The notes beneath the pieces are model-generated. The model worked only from the letters and a program-made list of their open reading frames with translations. It did not search any database and was not told where the DNA came from. This document shows, in pieces, positions 35,501 through 44,648 of a stretch of DNA of 64,000 bases. The stretch comes from Aquibacillus rhizosphaerae. Lineage in GTDB: Bacteria; Bacillota; Bacilli; Bacillales; Amphibacillaceae. Position 1 is the first letter of the stretch. The number at the start of each line of letters is the position of its first letter. The stretch covers positions 1-64,000 of the forward strand of contig NZ_JASTZU010000012.1 of assembly GCF_030282825.1 (NCBI RefSeq), read 5' to 3'. The translations under genes were made by a program, and so were the position numbers.

Positions 35501-37066
35501 ATGTCATCAACATTTCATGGACTTGAAGTTGCCAAGCGTGCTTTAAGTACGCAACAAGCAGCTCTATATACAACATCACACAATATGTCCAATGCCAATA
35601 CGGAAGGTTACTCAAGACAACGTGTCAACTTTGAACAAGTTTCCACATTAACCGGTGCTCGTAATACAGAGAGGGTTAATTCGCAGATTGGTAGTGGTGT
35701 AGAAGCGGGATCAGTTGAGCGAATTCGTGATAAATTTTTAGATGTACAGTACCGAAATGAGAATAGTAAAATGGGGTACTATGAATCAAGAGCAGAGGCT
35801 ATGAGCCAAATGGAATCGATTATGAATGAACCATCAGAAGATGGTTTATCTAAATCAATGGACCAATTTTGGCAAAGTCTCCAGGATTTATCTGTTAACC
35901 CGGAAGATTCTGGTGCACGTTCTGTAGTTAGACAACGTGGTATGGCAGTGGCAGAGACATTCAATTATTTATCGGGCTCGCTTGAACAGGTCCGAGGTGA
36001 CTTAAAAGGTCAAATAGATGTAACAACAACTGAATTCAATTCCATCGTTGATCAAATTAACAACTTAAATAAACAAATCGGTGACGTAGAGCCACATGGT
36101 CACGTACCAAATGATTTATATGACGAGCGTGATCGTTTAATAGATAGTCTATCAACGATTGCTAATATTAGTGTTAAATATGATGATAGTACCGGGCAAC
36201 CAAGCGACATTGCAATGGGAAAAGCTACTGTAACATTAAATGGTAGTGGAGATGAAAAAGGCATAACGCTAGTGGATGGACTTCAAGGTACCGTTAATCA
36301 TATGCATGTCAGTTATGATGATGACAATAATGCAGATAACCTTACTTTTTATAATCCAGCAGAACTGTCAGAGGGTCAAGATCCAGCAACAGTAGATGGA
36401 GCGCAGCCAGTTGCTGCAAGTGCGTTTGGCTCTAGTGGGGAATTAAAAGCATTAATTGAAATGAATGGTTATGTGGTAGAAAATGCAGCTACAGGCGAAA
36501 CAACTGTTGATGGTTATTACAACAAGATGCTCGGTGACCTTGATTTAATGGCTGAAAAATTTGTGGCAGAGTTTAATACCATTCATAACCAAGGTGAAAA
36601 CCTTGCTGATGATGACAGCTATGACTTTTTTGAGATTGGTGCGGATGGAAGAGCGGCAGCAACGATGGCTGTCACTCAAGATATCATCGATGATAAAGAT
36701 AAAATTGCCGCAGCAGCTGCAGATAGTGGTAGTGGAGACGGTTCAAATGCTGTATTGTTAGCGGAAGCTATGAACAATCTAGATGTAGGCTTAGGTAATA
36801 AAACGTCAGTAAAGAGCTTTTATCAATCAGCCATCGGTGACATGGGTGTTGTTTCTCAAGAAGCTGCACGAATGGCTAACAACTCCAGTATACTTCGCCA
36901 ACAAGTCGAAGAAAATCGATCATCAGTAAGTGCTGTATCATTGGATGAAGAGATGACGAACATGATTAAGTTTCAACATGCGTACAATGCAGCAGCAAGA
37001 AATATGACAGCAATTGATGAAATGCTCGACCGAGTAATTAATAACATGGGATTAGTAGGAAGGTAG
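35501..37066 (+). CDS. flgK: Flagellar hook-associated protein 1 (FlgK)
   Basis: A 521-residue FlgK that joins hook and filament. The N-terminal rod-type domain contains MSNANTEGYSRQRVNFE, and the C-terminal helix has VSLDEEMTNMIKFQHAYNAA followed by a flagellin-like ARNMTAIDEMLDRVINNMG. The middle (about 200-420) is the variable surface domain and is strongly acidic. It is probably exported with the help of FlgN. Start ATG is eight bases from AAGGAGG. Confidence 0.95.
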   Translation: MSSTFHGLEVAKRALSTQQAALYTTSHNMSNANTEGYSRQRVNFEQVSTLTGARNTERVNSQIGSGVEAGSVERIRDKFLDVQYRNENSKMGYYESRAEAMSQMESIMNEPSEDGLSKSMDQFWQSLQDLSVNPEDSGARSVVRQRGMAVAETFNYLSGSLEQVRGDLKGQIDVTTTEFNSIVDQINNLNKQIGDVEPHGHVPNDLYDERDRLIDSLSTIANISVKYDDSTGQPSDIAMGKATVTLNGSGDEKGITLVDGLQGTVNHMHVSYDDDNNADNLTFYNPAELSEGQDPATVDGAQPVAASAFGSSGELKALIEMNGYVVENAATGETTVDGYYNKMLGDLDLMAEKFVAEFNTIHNQGENLADDDSYDFFEIGADGRAAATMAVTQDIIDDKDKIAAAAADSGSGDGSNAVLLAEAMNNLDVGLGNKTSVKSFYQSAIGDMGVVSQEAARMANNSSILRQQVEENRSSVSAVSLDEEMTNMIKFQHAYNAAARNMTAIDEMLDRVINNMGLVGR

Positions 37067-37076
37067 GTAAGAAACG

Positions 37077-38003
37077 ATGCGTGTAACTCAAAGTATGTTA
37101 TCAAACAATATGTTGCGTAATTTAAGTAATAGTTACAATAACCTTGATAAATACATGGACCAGCTTTCTACAGGAAAAAAGATTAATAAGCCTTCAGACG
37201 ATCCTGTGGTTGCAATGAAAGGCATGAACTATCGTTCTCAAGTAGTAAATGTGGAACAATACCAAAGAAATATCAGTGAAGTGCATAACTGGATGGATAA
37301 TTCAGATTCTGCATTAGATGAAACGACTCAAGCACTGCAACGTCTTCGTGAGTTGGCAGTTCAAGCAAGTAACGGTACTTATGAAGAAGGACAACGAAAT
37401 AATATTGCCAAAGAAGTAGATCAATTGAAAGAGCATTTAATCGAAATAGCAAATACGAAAGTAAATGGTAAGCATATTTTTAATGGGACAAGTACGACAG
37501 GCACAGAGGATGCAGCTGGTAATCTAGCAAAACCAGTAACTGTTGATGCTGATGGTAATGTCGTAACTATTTCTACGAATGAAAACCCTGTTGAAATTGA
37601 AGTTTCAAGTGGAACCAAATTGAATGTTAATATTAATCCTACAAGTGTATTTGGTGGGGATGTGGATAACAACTTATTTAAAGACATTGAAGCTTTTTCA
37701 GCTGCATTAAAGTCGGATGCACCAGATGAGGATTTAGATTCTCATATTGGAACAATTGATAAAAATATTGATAATGTTGTTAACGAACGAGCGGATTTAG
37801 GTGCAAGAATGAATCGCTTAGAATTAATTGAAGATCGGCTAGAAAGTCAAGGGATTTCTGCAACAAGAATGATGTCTGATAATGAAGATGCTAATTTAGA
37901 AGAAGTAATAATTAAATTAACTTCACAAGAAAGTGTCCACCGCGCCGCACTAAGTGCAGGTGGGAAAGTTATTCAACCATCTTTGTTAGATTTCCTAAGG
38001 TAA
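37077..38003 (+). CDS. flgL: Flagellar hook-associated protein 3 (FlgL)
   Basis: A 308-residue FlgL, the second hook-filament junction protein. The flagellin-like N-terminal helices (MRVTQSMLSNNMLRNLSNSY, then MDQLSTGKKINKPSDDPV) and C-terminal helices (NVVNERADLGARMNRLELIE) are clear. Ten bases separate it from flgK. Start ATG follows AGGTAGG. A hairpin follows at 38009-38044. Confidence 0.95.
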   Translation: MRVTQSMLSNNMLRNLSNSYNNLDKYMDQLSTGKKINKPSDDPVVAMKGMNYRSQVVNVEQYQRNISEVHNWMDNSDSALDETTQALQRLRELAVQASNGTYEEGQRNNIAKEVDQLKEHLIEIANTKVNGKHIFNGTSTTGTEDAAGNLAKPVTVDADGNVVTISTNENPVEIEVSSGTKLNVNINPTSVFGGDVDNNLFKDIEAFSAALKSDAPDEDLDSHIGTIDKNIDNVVNERADLGARMNRLELIEDRLESQGISATRMMSDNEDANLEEVIIKLTSQESVHRAALSAGGKVIQPSLLDFLR

Positions 38004-38008
38004 CAAAA

Positions 38009-38044
38009 GAAGCACTTGTCACATATAGTTGTGGCAAGGCTTTT
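38009..38044 (+). terminator. Imperfect hairpin after flgL
   Basis: AAGCACTTGTCAC pairs with GTGGCAAGGCTT with mismatches, and a T-rich tail follows. It may partly end flgM-operon transcripts before yviE. Confidence 0.5.
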
Positions 38045-38079
38045 TACTATACACAATATTGAATAAAGGGGGATTCACC

Positions 38080-38670
38080 TTGCAGTTCCCGCAAATAAGA
38101 CTACAATCACAAAACGCACAAATACAAATCAACCAGACGAGGGCTCAACAAACGATACGGCAACCACAAGCAGTGCAGTCAATAACCCAGCCAAAGGGTG
38201 AGTTATCGATAAATACTAGCCCATCTAGGCTTTCCATTGATCAAACAGAAGCATGGGCAGATATGGGAATAAAACATGTGTCTAGAATGACGGATGAAGC
38301 AGCGCAAAAAGGTAAACAAGCAGTTCATCAGGCTACTGCACGGATTGTTAGACAAGGTGTAGAACTTATGAAAATTGAACAGGCTGGCAATCCTATAGCT
38401 AGACAAGCGAAAGAAAATAGCCAAGATGCTCCTAAACAATTTAACATTGGTTGGATTCCTTCAGCGGGTTCGGTGAAAATCGAATATAAACCATCGGACG
38501 TTAATATTAACTATACTGCAAGGAAGCCTACAATTGATACAAGAGCACAAAAACCAGTAACGAGCTATCAACCCGGTACTGTTGATGTAAGTTTAAAACA
38601 AAAGAATCATTTAGATATCGATTTTGCCAATTTAAAGCACTACGGCATTAATTTTGAAATGAATATATAA
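38080..38670 (+). CDS. yviE: DUF6470 (YviE-like) flagellar-operon protein
   Basis: A 196-residue protein that starts FPQIRLQSQNAQIQINQTRA and ends with short beta-strand repeats (VKIEYKPSDVNINY, VDVSLKQKNHLDIDF). This is the plan of B. subtilis YviE, whose exact role is not known. Start TTG is chosen behind AAAGGGGG; the frame is open upstream but has no good start. Position between flgL and fliW supports the call. Confidence 0.85.
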   Translation: MQFPQIRLQSQNAQIQINQTRAQQTIRQPQAVQSITQPKGELSINTSPSRLSIDQTEAWADMGIKHVSRMTDEAAQKGKQAVHQATARIVRQGVELMKIEQAGNPIARQAKENSQDAPKQFNIGWIPSAGSVKIEYKPSDVNINYTARKPTIDTRAQKPVTSYQPGTVDVSLKQKNHLDIDFANLKHYGINFEMNI

Positions 38671-38682
38671 GAAGGGTGAATT

Positions 38683-39135
38683 ATGCATATACATACAAAG
38701 TATTTTGGAGAAGTTGAAGTAAACGAGAACGATGTAATTACATTCCCACAGGGAATTCCTGGCTTTATCGAAGAAAAGCAGTTTATTTTATTACCATTAG
38801 AAGATAATCCGATATTTAATGTAATGCAATCGACTATTGAGTCAGAACTTGCGTTTATTGTAGTTAATCCGTATCACTTTGTTTTAGATTATGAATTTGA
38901 TATTGATCAAGCAACATTAGATTTATTAGAAATTGAAGCTGAAAAGGATGTTCAAGTACTAGCAATTGTATCGCTTAAGGATCCATTTGTATCAAGTACA
39001 GCCAATTTACAAGCACCATTAATTATTAATCAAAATAAGCGAATTGCAAAACAATACATTACAAACATCAAAGACTTATCAACAAAAGAATCAATTTTTT
39101 CAAAAAAACTAACCTCCCAGGTTAAGGAGGATTAA
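38683..39135 (+). CDS. fliW: Flagellar assembly factor FliW
   Basis: A 150-residue FliW. Seen: [20 protein letters not shown] near residues 20-38 and the [18 protein letters not shown] block near 110-130. FliW binds flagellin and the translational repressor CsrA in turn, so free flagellin level sets CsrA activity. The next gene, csrA, starts two bases after its stop region. Start ATG follows AGAAGGGTG. Confidence 0.94.
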   Translation: MHIHTKYFGEVEVNENDVITFPQGIPGFIEEKQFILLPLEDNPIFNVMQSTIESELAFIVVNPYHFVLDYEFDIDQATLDLLEIEAEKDVQVLAIVSLKDPFVSSTANLQAPLIINQNKRIAKQYITNIKDLSTKESIFSKKLTSQVKED

Positions 39136-39137
39136 TC

Positions 39138-39368
39138 ATGTTAGTGTTAACAAGAAGACTTAATGAGGCTATTAAAATAGGCGATGATATTCAGGTTAAA
39201 GTACTTGGAATTGATGGTGATCAGATTAAGTTAGGCATTGATGCGCCGAAAAATATCGATATTCACAGGATGGAAATTTATTTAGATATTCAACAGCAAA
39301 ACAGTGAAGCAGCAGGTGTTTCGACAGATTTATTTAAATTAATTAAAAATAATTCAAAAAAAGATTAA
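39138..39368 (+). CDS. csrA: Carbon storage regulator CsrA
   Basis: A 76-residue Csr[21 protein letters not shown], then [18 protein letters not shown], the usual RNA-binding beta-hairpins (L4, R6 and the R44-containing loop). It represses translation of flagellin by binding GGA motifs in the hag leader, which here has two. The stop codon overlaps the -35 of the hag promoter. Start ATG follows AAGGAGG. Confidence 0.95.
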   Translation: MLVLTRRLNEAIKIGDDIQVKVLGIDGDQIKLGIDAPKNIDIHRMEIYLDIQQQNSEAAGVSTDLFKLIKNNSKKD

Positions 39369-39392
39369 ACATCTGAAACATTCCTCCGATAT
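39366..39392 (+). promoter_or_regulatory. Sigma-D promoter of hag
   Basis: TAAA (39366-39369), 15 bases, then TCCGATAT (39385-39392), a near-exact sigma-D promoter. Its -35 contains the csrA stop codon TAA. Confidence 0.88.
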
Positions 39393-39448
39393 TATATATG
39401 TAAAGCTAAACAGTACTAAAGACGGCCGCTTTAGTACTTTAGTGAAAA

Positions 39449-39488
39449 CCACATGGATGTGGGAATACAACATAACTCAAGGAGGAAA
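39449..39488 (+). promoter_or_regulatory. CsrA-binding sites in the hag leader
   Basis: Site 1 is the hairpin CCACATGGATGTGG (39449-39462) with GGA exposed in the loop. Site 2 is CAAGGAGGAAA over the ribosome-binding site (39478-39488). The two-site plan matches the hag leader of B. subtilis, where CsrA bound to both blocks ribosome access. Confidence 0.8.
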
Positions 39489-39493
39489 TTATA

Positions 39494-40862
39494 ATGAGAA
39501 TTAATCACAATATCGCAGCACTTAACACACACCGTCAATTAGGTAGTGCACAAAATGCACAACAATCTTCAATGGAGAAATTATCTTCAGGTCTTCGTAT
39601 TAATGGTGCAAAGGACGATGCAGCAGGTCTTGCAATTTCAGAGAAAATGCGTGGACAAATTAGAGGTTTGGATCAAGCTTCTACGAATGCTCAAGATGCA
39701 AATTCATTACTACAAACAGCTGAGGGTGCTTTAAACGAAACACACGACATCCTACAACGTATGCGTGAATTAGCAACACAATCTGCCAACGATACAAATA
39801 CTGACTCTGATCGTAATGAACTACAAAAAGAAGTTAATGAACTTGCTTCAGAAATCAGTAGAATTGGTGATAACACAGAGTTTAACACTAAGACTTTACT
39901 TGATGGTGAATTTACTGCTACTTTCCATATTGGTGCTAATGAAGGTCAAAATCTTTCTATCGCAGTAAACGATATGCGTTCTGATGCATTAGAAGTTGGT
40001 ACTGTTTATACTGCAGATGCAACAGATGGATCAACAATAATTGGACAAGATGGTACTACAGTATTGGGTACTTTTCAAGCTGAGGTAGCTGAAAGTGCAC
40101 CTGGAGCTGGTGATGGAACTGCTGCAGGGTATTATGATGCTGGTGCACTTGTGTTAGAAGCAGAAACACAATTTGACGCTAACACAAAAGGTGCAATTGG
40201 TATTGACATATCTTCACAAGGTACAGCTGATGCAGCTATTACAACTATCAACGATGCTATCGAAACAGTATCTGCTGAGCGTTCTAAACTAGGTGCTACT
40301 CAAAACCGTTTAGATCACACAATTAATAACTTAGGTACATCTTCTGAAAACCTAACTGCTGCGGAATCTCGTATCCGTGACGTAGATTATGACTTAGCTG
40401 CTGCATAAGCAGGAATAGTCACAGTCGTCCTAGCTGGTAACGGCTAGAGATTACAATCGGGTGAATTGCTGGAAACCCCTGAAACTTTTCTTACCACAAC
40501 GTAGTTGGAAACGACAAGCGTGAGGGTTTAAAAAAAGAAGAGATTGGGCAATCAGCAGCCAAGCTCCTGTCTTGAAAGAGTGGAGAAGGTTCAACGACTA
40601 GGATAAACCATCTAAGGCGAAAGCTATGGTGATGAAATCCGTAGGTGAAACAATGGGGTTCAACATTGTGAATCCGAAGTGCCCGACCCTTACTAGATAA
40701 CTAGAGGGTGAAGATATAGTCTAGTCATTTATGAAAGTAAATGTTCGCACGATGGCGAAAGAAATGATGAACCAAACTAAGAATTCAATTCTTGGACAAG
40801 CATCTCAAGCAATGCTTGCTCAAGCAAACCAGTTACCTCAGGGAGTATTACAATTACTTCAG
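39494..40862 (+). CDS. hag: Flagellin, split by a group I intron
   Basis: The flagellin gene is in two exons: 39494-40387 (298 codons) and 40752-40862 (37 codons, TAA at 40863-40865), giving 335 residues after splicing. Exon 1 carries the N-terminal D0/D1 helices (MRINHNIAALNTHRQLGSAQ), a variable middle, and ends in the C-terminal helix ESRIRDVD. Exon 2 resumes MAKEMMNQTKNSILGQASQA and ends in GVLQLLQ. Together they give the flagellin end pattern RIRDVD-MAKEMM. Unspliced, the frame runs six residues into the intron and stops at 40408. That product lacks the last D0 helix and should not polymerise. Start ATG follows AAGGAGG. Confidence 0.93.
40388..40751 (+). ncRNA. Group I self-splicing intron in hag
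   Basis: The 364-nt insertion carries conserved group I core blocks in order. P is AATTGCTGGA (40464-40473), Q is AATCAGCAGCC (40550-40560), R is GTTCAACGACTA (40589-40600) and S is AAGATATAGTCT (40711-40722). GACTA of R pairs with TAGTC of S (P7), and GCTG of P with CAGC of Q (P4). The exon ends in T (40387) and the intron ends in G (40751), as group I introns require. A local hairpin CTAGC/GCTAG occurs near 40430. No ORF lies inside. The exact P1 pairing was not resolved by eye. Confidence 0.9.
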
Positions 40863-40875
40863 TAATATTAATATA

Positions 40876-40911
40876 TTCAAGAGAAGGTCCTTTCGAGGGT
40901 CTTCTCTTTTA
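40876..40911. terminator. Bidirectional terminator between hag and the endonuclease gene
   Basis: AGAGAAGG-TCCT pairs with AGGG-TCTTCTCT around TTCG, followed by TTTTATTTTA. The last bases form the stop codon of the convergent endonuclease gene. Confidence 0.8.
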
Positions 40912-41832
40912 TTTTATCCAAAATGCAAAATGGCAAAGTTGACTGAAATTAAAGCCAGTTAACTCCTTTAAATGATAGAGCAGACTTAAATTAGTTTCTG
41001 TAATGACAATTTGGTAAGTCTTTTTTGCAGGAATATTCTTTTGCTCCTCCCAAAATTTGTTGTATATGGTTGGGTAGAATTTTTCGTTTTTATACAGATT
41101 GATAATTATAGTTAATTTTTCTAAACTTTTATTAATATCTTGTGTAGGCTTGTGTAGAGTAAAATGAGAAGGTAAATGTATCGTAGTTCTTCTAGAACCG
41201 TTCGGAATATACATTAGCTTAGTTAGTTGAATGTTTTTACGAAACATACATGGTTGTAGGTAAGGCTGAACTAAAGATAAAAAATAATGTATTTGTGAAG
41301 CAGTATAAATAATTAACCTATTTTGTTTATCCAGTGAAAACTCTAATTGGTATAAACGTTTTAACAGTAGTACTAGTTTTATATTTTCTTCGGGTGTAAA
41401 GCATTCCGTTGATAAAATAATTTTCCTGGGAATATTATTTTTCAATTTTAACGAACCATCGTCCTGGTACCACCATGCTAAGGATATGGTATTAAAGTAC
41501 TTTTCAAGTAGCGTGAAAGGAACCTTTTTAATTCGGTTTTCATACCATTTATTTTCTAGCAACGTTATTATGTTATCTGTTCTAGAAAGAATTTCATAAC
41601 GCTCTGAATAAGACTGAACCAATCTATTATCTGTAATCTTTCGGTATTTAGCATCATTTAGTGGGATATCCTGTTTGAGTTGATTATGACAATAGATTGC
41701 CCATTCTTTATCTCTAATTGTGTGAGAAAAGTAAAACCGCGGTTTTCTACCATTTTGCTTAGTAATACATCCGTCACCAAGGAGCTTTCCAATCATTTTA
41801 GCCATGAAATCTGAGGAGTACTTATTTATCAA
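40909..41832 (-). CDS. LAGLIDADG homing endonuclease (freestanding)
   Basis: A 307-residue protein with two LAGLIDADG motifs. The first is MIGKLLGDG (about 13-21). The second is LAWWYQDDG (118-126), where the acidic residues of the DG/DDG ends bind metal and cut DNA. It is of the LAGLIDADG_2 type seen in intron- and organelle-linked endonucleases. The gene lies 43 bases from the flagellin stop on the opposite strand, outside the intron. Its likely target is the intronless hag site, which would drive intron spread, but that is inferred. Start ATG follows AAGGAGCA; its stop sits in the hag terminator. Codon use is AT-rich and lacks the pattern of neighbouring genes. Confidence 0.85.
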   Translation of the reverse strand: MINKYSSDFMAKMIGKLLGDGCITKQNGRKPRFYFSHTIRDKEWAIYCHNQLKQDIPLNDAKYRKITDNRLVQSYSERYEILSRTDNIITLLENKWYENRIKKVPFTLLEKYFNTISLAWWYQDDGSLKLKNNIPRKIILSTECFTPEENIKLVLLLKRLYQLEFSLDKQNRLIIYTASQIHYFLSLVQPYLQPCMFRKNIQLTKLMYIPNGSRRTTIHLPSHFTLHKPTQDINKSLEKLTIIINLYKNEKFYPTIYNKFWEEQKNIPAKKTYQIVITETNLSLLYHLKELTGFNFSQLCHFAFWIK

Positions 41833-42041
41833 GTTAATGCTCCTTTCTTCTTATCAGATATAAAAACGTACGTTCTATTATATCATATAGTTGAACAATA
41901 ATATTGATACTTAATTGTTGATCTTTTAGAGGTAGTAAGACTTTAAGAAATTATCAACTATACTGTTGACAGGACTAGTAGTATTGAATGTTTTTTGTTA
42001 ACCTAAAAGATATAAATATCTTTCTTACAGGAAGCACCAAT

Positions 42042-42275
42042 ATGGATAAGGATTTATTAGACCACAGGAAATTCCTTGAGGAACAACTTGAGTGGAGTAA
42101 GCAACAGTCTCGTATATTAGATAGAATTGACGAAAAGCTTCACGAGATGAAACATATTGCCGAGTACGCAATAAATAACTGTAAGCTTACATACGAAGAA
42201 ATTAATAAGTTGAATTTGCAATTAAGTGATTTAAAGGATGAGATTTATTCACTCGAAAACAGTTACAGACTGTAA
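42042..42275 (+). CDS. Coiled-coil protein in the flagellar region, unknown
   Basis: A 77-residue protein that is almost wholly helical and probably coiled-coil (DHRKFLEEQLEWSKQQSRIL, then IDEKLHEMKHIAEYA, and LNLQLSDLKDEIYSLE). I chose ATG 42042 behind CAGGAAG; a longer frame from 41988 lacks a ribosome-binding site. It lies between the endonuclease and yjfB. No family recognised. Confidence 0.6.
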   Translation: MDKDLLDHRKFLEEQLEWSKQQSRILDRIDEKLHEMKHIAEYAINNCKLTYEEINKLNLQLSDLKDEIYSLENSYRL

Positions 42276-42306
42276 TCAATTGAGTTAGAAAGGCAGTGTT
42301 GAGAAT

Positions 42307-42507
42307 ATGGATGTAGCACAAATGTCGATGGCATTAAGTCAAGGACAAGTTAAGCAGCAAGCTTCTTTATCTGTCATGAAGAAGGTAATGAATCAGTCGC
42401 AAGGAAGTGCTGACTTCCTTAATGAGATGATGGGCGGAGCGAATGCACAAACATTACAACAGGTAGCTCAACCTCATCTGGGTAGTAATATAGATATAAA
42501 GGGCTAA
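42307..42507 (+). CDS. YjfB-family motility protein
   Basis: A 66-residue YjfB-like protein: MDVAQMSMALSQGQVKQQAS, then VMKKVMNQSQGSADFLNEMM. The family is small and often sigma-D-controlled in Bacillaceae, with no proven function. Start ATG follows GAAAGG. A terminator follows at 42515-42548. Confidence 0.85.
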   Translation: MDVAQMSMALSQGQVKQQASLSVMKKVMNQSQGSADFLNEMMGGANAQTLQQVAQPHLGSNIDIKG

Positions 42508-42514
42508 TCATTTA

Positions 42515-42548
42515 AGAAGATTACTTGTAATTCAAGTGATCTTTTTTA
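42515..42548 (+). terminator. Rho-independent terminator
   Basis: AAGATTACTTG pairs with CAAGTGATCTT, one wobble, followed by a T-run. Confidence 0.85.
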
Positions 42549-42669
42549 TATTTTCTGTAAAATCTTTAATAATCTGAATTTGCTCTTTAAAAAATAGTAT
42601 ATTTACTTCATAAAATGTTGGATTGTTCCGATATAAAAAGAAACTAAATAAGAGGGGATGGCAAAAGCC

Positions 42670-43062
42670 ATGACTGTTGGGAAAATAATATCAGGATCCC
42701 AACTCCTGCAAAGAGCAGAAAACATCGAGTTTCCTACATCCGCAAGAGAACGATCCGTCAATCCAGAAGCAATAGAAGTGAATAAAACATCAGAGTCAAA
42801 AGATGTCGAAAATTTAAATCTGTACAGTGACGAATTGAATAAACAAGAGATAAAGTCTTTAGTTGATAGCTTAAACAAATTTATGGAACCTACTTATACA
42901 AATCTTAAATTTGAATTTCATGAAAAGCTAGAAAAGTACTATGTAACATTAATAGACTCGGAAACGAAAGAAGTTGTAAAAGAAATCCCCTCGAAAAAGC
43001 TACTAGATGTTTATGCGTCGATGGCAGAATTAATGGGGTTTATCGTTGATGAAAAAGTTTAA
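42670..43062 (+). CDS. flaG: Flagellar protein FlaG
   Basis: A 130-residue FlaG. The conserved C-terminal domain (about 55-130) has KFEFHEKLEKYYVTLIDSET and KEIPSKKLLDVYASM. FlaG affects filament length in several genera. I chose ATG 42670; ATG 42658 touches AGAGGGG. A TCCGATAT at 42627-42634 resembles the sigma-D -10, but its -35 spacing is off (TAAA 12 bases upstream), so the promoter is doubtful. fliD follows. Confidence 0.88.
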   Translation: MTVGKIISGSQLLQRAENIEFPTSARERSVNPEAIEVNKTSESKDVENLNLYSDELNKQEIKSLVDSLNKFMEPTYTNLKFEFHEKLEKYYVTLIDSETKEVVKEIPSKKLLDVYASMAELMGFIVDEKV

Positions 43063-43080
43063 TCGAAGGGTGCGTAGATT

Positions 43081-44610
43081 ATGGTTTATAGTGTAAATAC
43101 TTCCAATCGAATAACTGGCCTTGCTTCAGGAATGGATACAGATTCCATGGTGAAAGAGTTAATGGCTGTAGAACGATTGCCGTTAGATAAAATGGAACAA
43201 GATAAAACGTGGACGGAGTGGAAAAGAGATTCATTTCGCGATGTCAACAAATTACTTCATGATCTAGATAGTAAAATACTAGATATGAAATTACAAAAAA
43301 CTTACAATTCTAAATCAACTACTTCTTCTAACTCTAATGCAGTAACAGCAACAGCAACAGCAAATTCTTCTAATGGTTCATATAACATAGAAGTAGATAG
43401 TTTGGCATCATCTGCTATTAATGTTAGTCAGGCTGGCATATCTGGTGCTACAAAAATAGATCAAAATGGTAAATTGAGCGAACAAACTTTTGCTAATGGT
43501 AGCATAACAGAAGCTGGCTCGTTCAATATTTCATTTTTTAATGAAGCTGGTGAAGAAGTTAAAAAAGAAATAACATATGGTCCTGACGATTCGTTAAGTA
43601 ACATTCTCAAGAAAATTAGTACAGAGACTAATAATGAAGTTCGGGCTTCCTATGATCCACAGAGTGATAAAGTTTTCTTAGAAAGAACAAAGACTGGAAA
43701 TTTTAATGCCACAGGTCCGGAAATTGGTTTTGAAGATGTAGGAACTTCTACTTTTTTTACTGGTCTACTTCAGTTTGATACGGCTGGTGAATCAGGAGGA
43801 ACTAATGCGGAATTTAAGTATAATGGAATTGCTCTTACATCTAAGAATAATTCCTATACATTAAATGATGTAACATTTAATTTCACAAGCAAAACAAATG
43901 GTACTCCTACAACAATTAACGTTGATAACAATGTTGATGCATCTTTCGACAAGATTATGGAATTCGTCAATCAATATAATGAAACAATTGAAAAAGTAAA
44001 TGGTTATCTTAATGAAGAACGTTTCCGTGATTTTAAACCACTTACTGCGGAACAAAGGAAAGCGATGTCTGAAGATGAAATTGAGCAGTGGGAAGAAAAA
44101 GCAAAGAGCGGAACCTTAAAAGGTGAAAGTATCCTTTCTTCCGGATTGAATTCAATGAGACAGAATTGGTACGGAGAGGTCGACAATTCGAGTAGTTTAA
44201 CGCATTTGACCCAAATAGGTATAAAGACAACTGCTAATTATTTGGATAGAGGTAAATTAGAAGTAAATGAAGATAAACTAAAGCAGGCATTAAGAGAAGA
44301 TCCAAATTCTGTTCATAAGCTTTTTTCTAACGATGTGAAGGGTTCAGGACGCGGTGTTATGAACCGTCTAGAAGATTCGATTAGTTCAACAATGAAAAAC
44401 ATTCAATCACGAGCAGGTAAAACAACTTCAACGCAACAACAATATACACTTGGAAGAAATCTTGATTCATTAGATGATCGTATCTCGGATTTTGAAAAGA
44501 GATTAGTTCAAATAGAAAATCGTTACTGGAAACAATTCACTGAGATGGAAAAAGCAATTCAGCAAATGAATAGCCAATCTAATTATTTAATGCAACAATT
44601 TAGTTATTAA
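43081..44610 (+). CDS. fliD: Flagellar filament cap FliD
   Basis: A 509-residue FliD (HAP2). The N-terminal domain starts NRITGLASGMDTDSMVKELM and has LDKMEQDKTWTEWKRDSFRD; the C-terminal helices end RLVQIENRYWKQFTEMEKAI-QQMNSQSNYLMQQF (broken here for length). It caps the filament and helps flagellin fold. The protein should be exported, chaperoned by FliT. Start ATG follows GAAGGGTG. fliS follows after 38 bases. Confidence 0.94.
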   Translation: MVYSVNTSNRITGLASGMDTDSMVKELMAVERLPLDKMEQDKTWTEWKRDSFRDVNKLLHDLDSKILDMKLQKTYNSKSTTSSNSNAVTATATANSSNGSYNIEVDSLASSAINVSQAGISGATKIDQNGKLSEQTFANGSITEAGSFNISFFNEAGEEVKKEITYGPDDSLSNILKKISTETNNEVRASYDPQSDKVFLERTKTGNFNATGPEIGFEDVGTSTFFTGLLQFDTAGESGGTNAEFKYNGIALTSKNNSYTLNDVTFNFTSKTNGTPTTINVDNNVDASFDKIMEFVNQYNETIEKVNGYLNEERFRDFKPLTAEQRKAMSEDEIEQWEEKAKSGTLKGESILSSGLNSMRQNWYGEVDNSSSLTHLTQIGIKTTANYLDRGKLEVNEDKLKQALREDPNSVHKLFSNDVKGSGRGVMNRLEDSISSTMKNIQSRAGKTTSTQQQYTLGRNLDSLDDRISDFEKRLVQIENRYWKQFTEMEKAIQQMNSQSNYLMQQFSY

Positions 44611-44648
44611 ATGAGTTAGCTAAGCTTTAAAAGGAGTGTTCATAGCTT

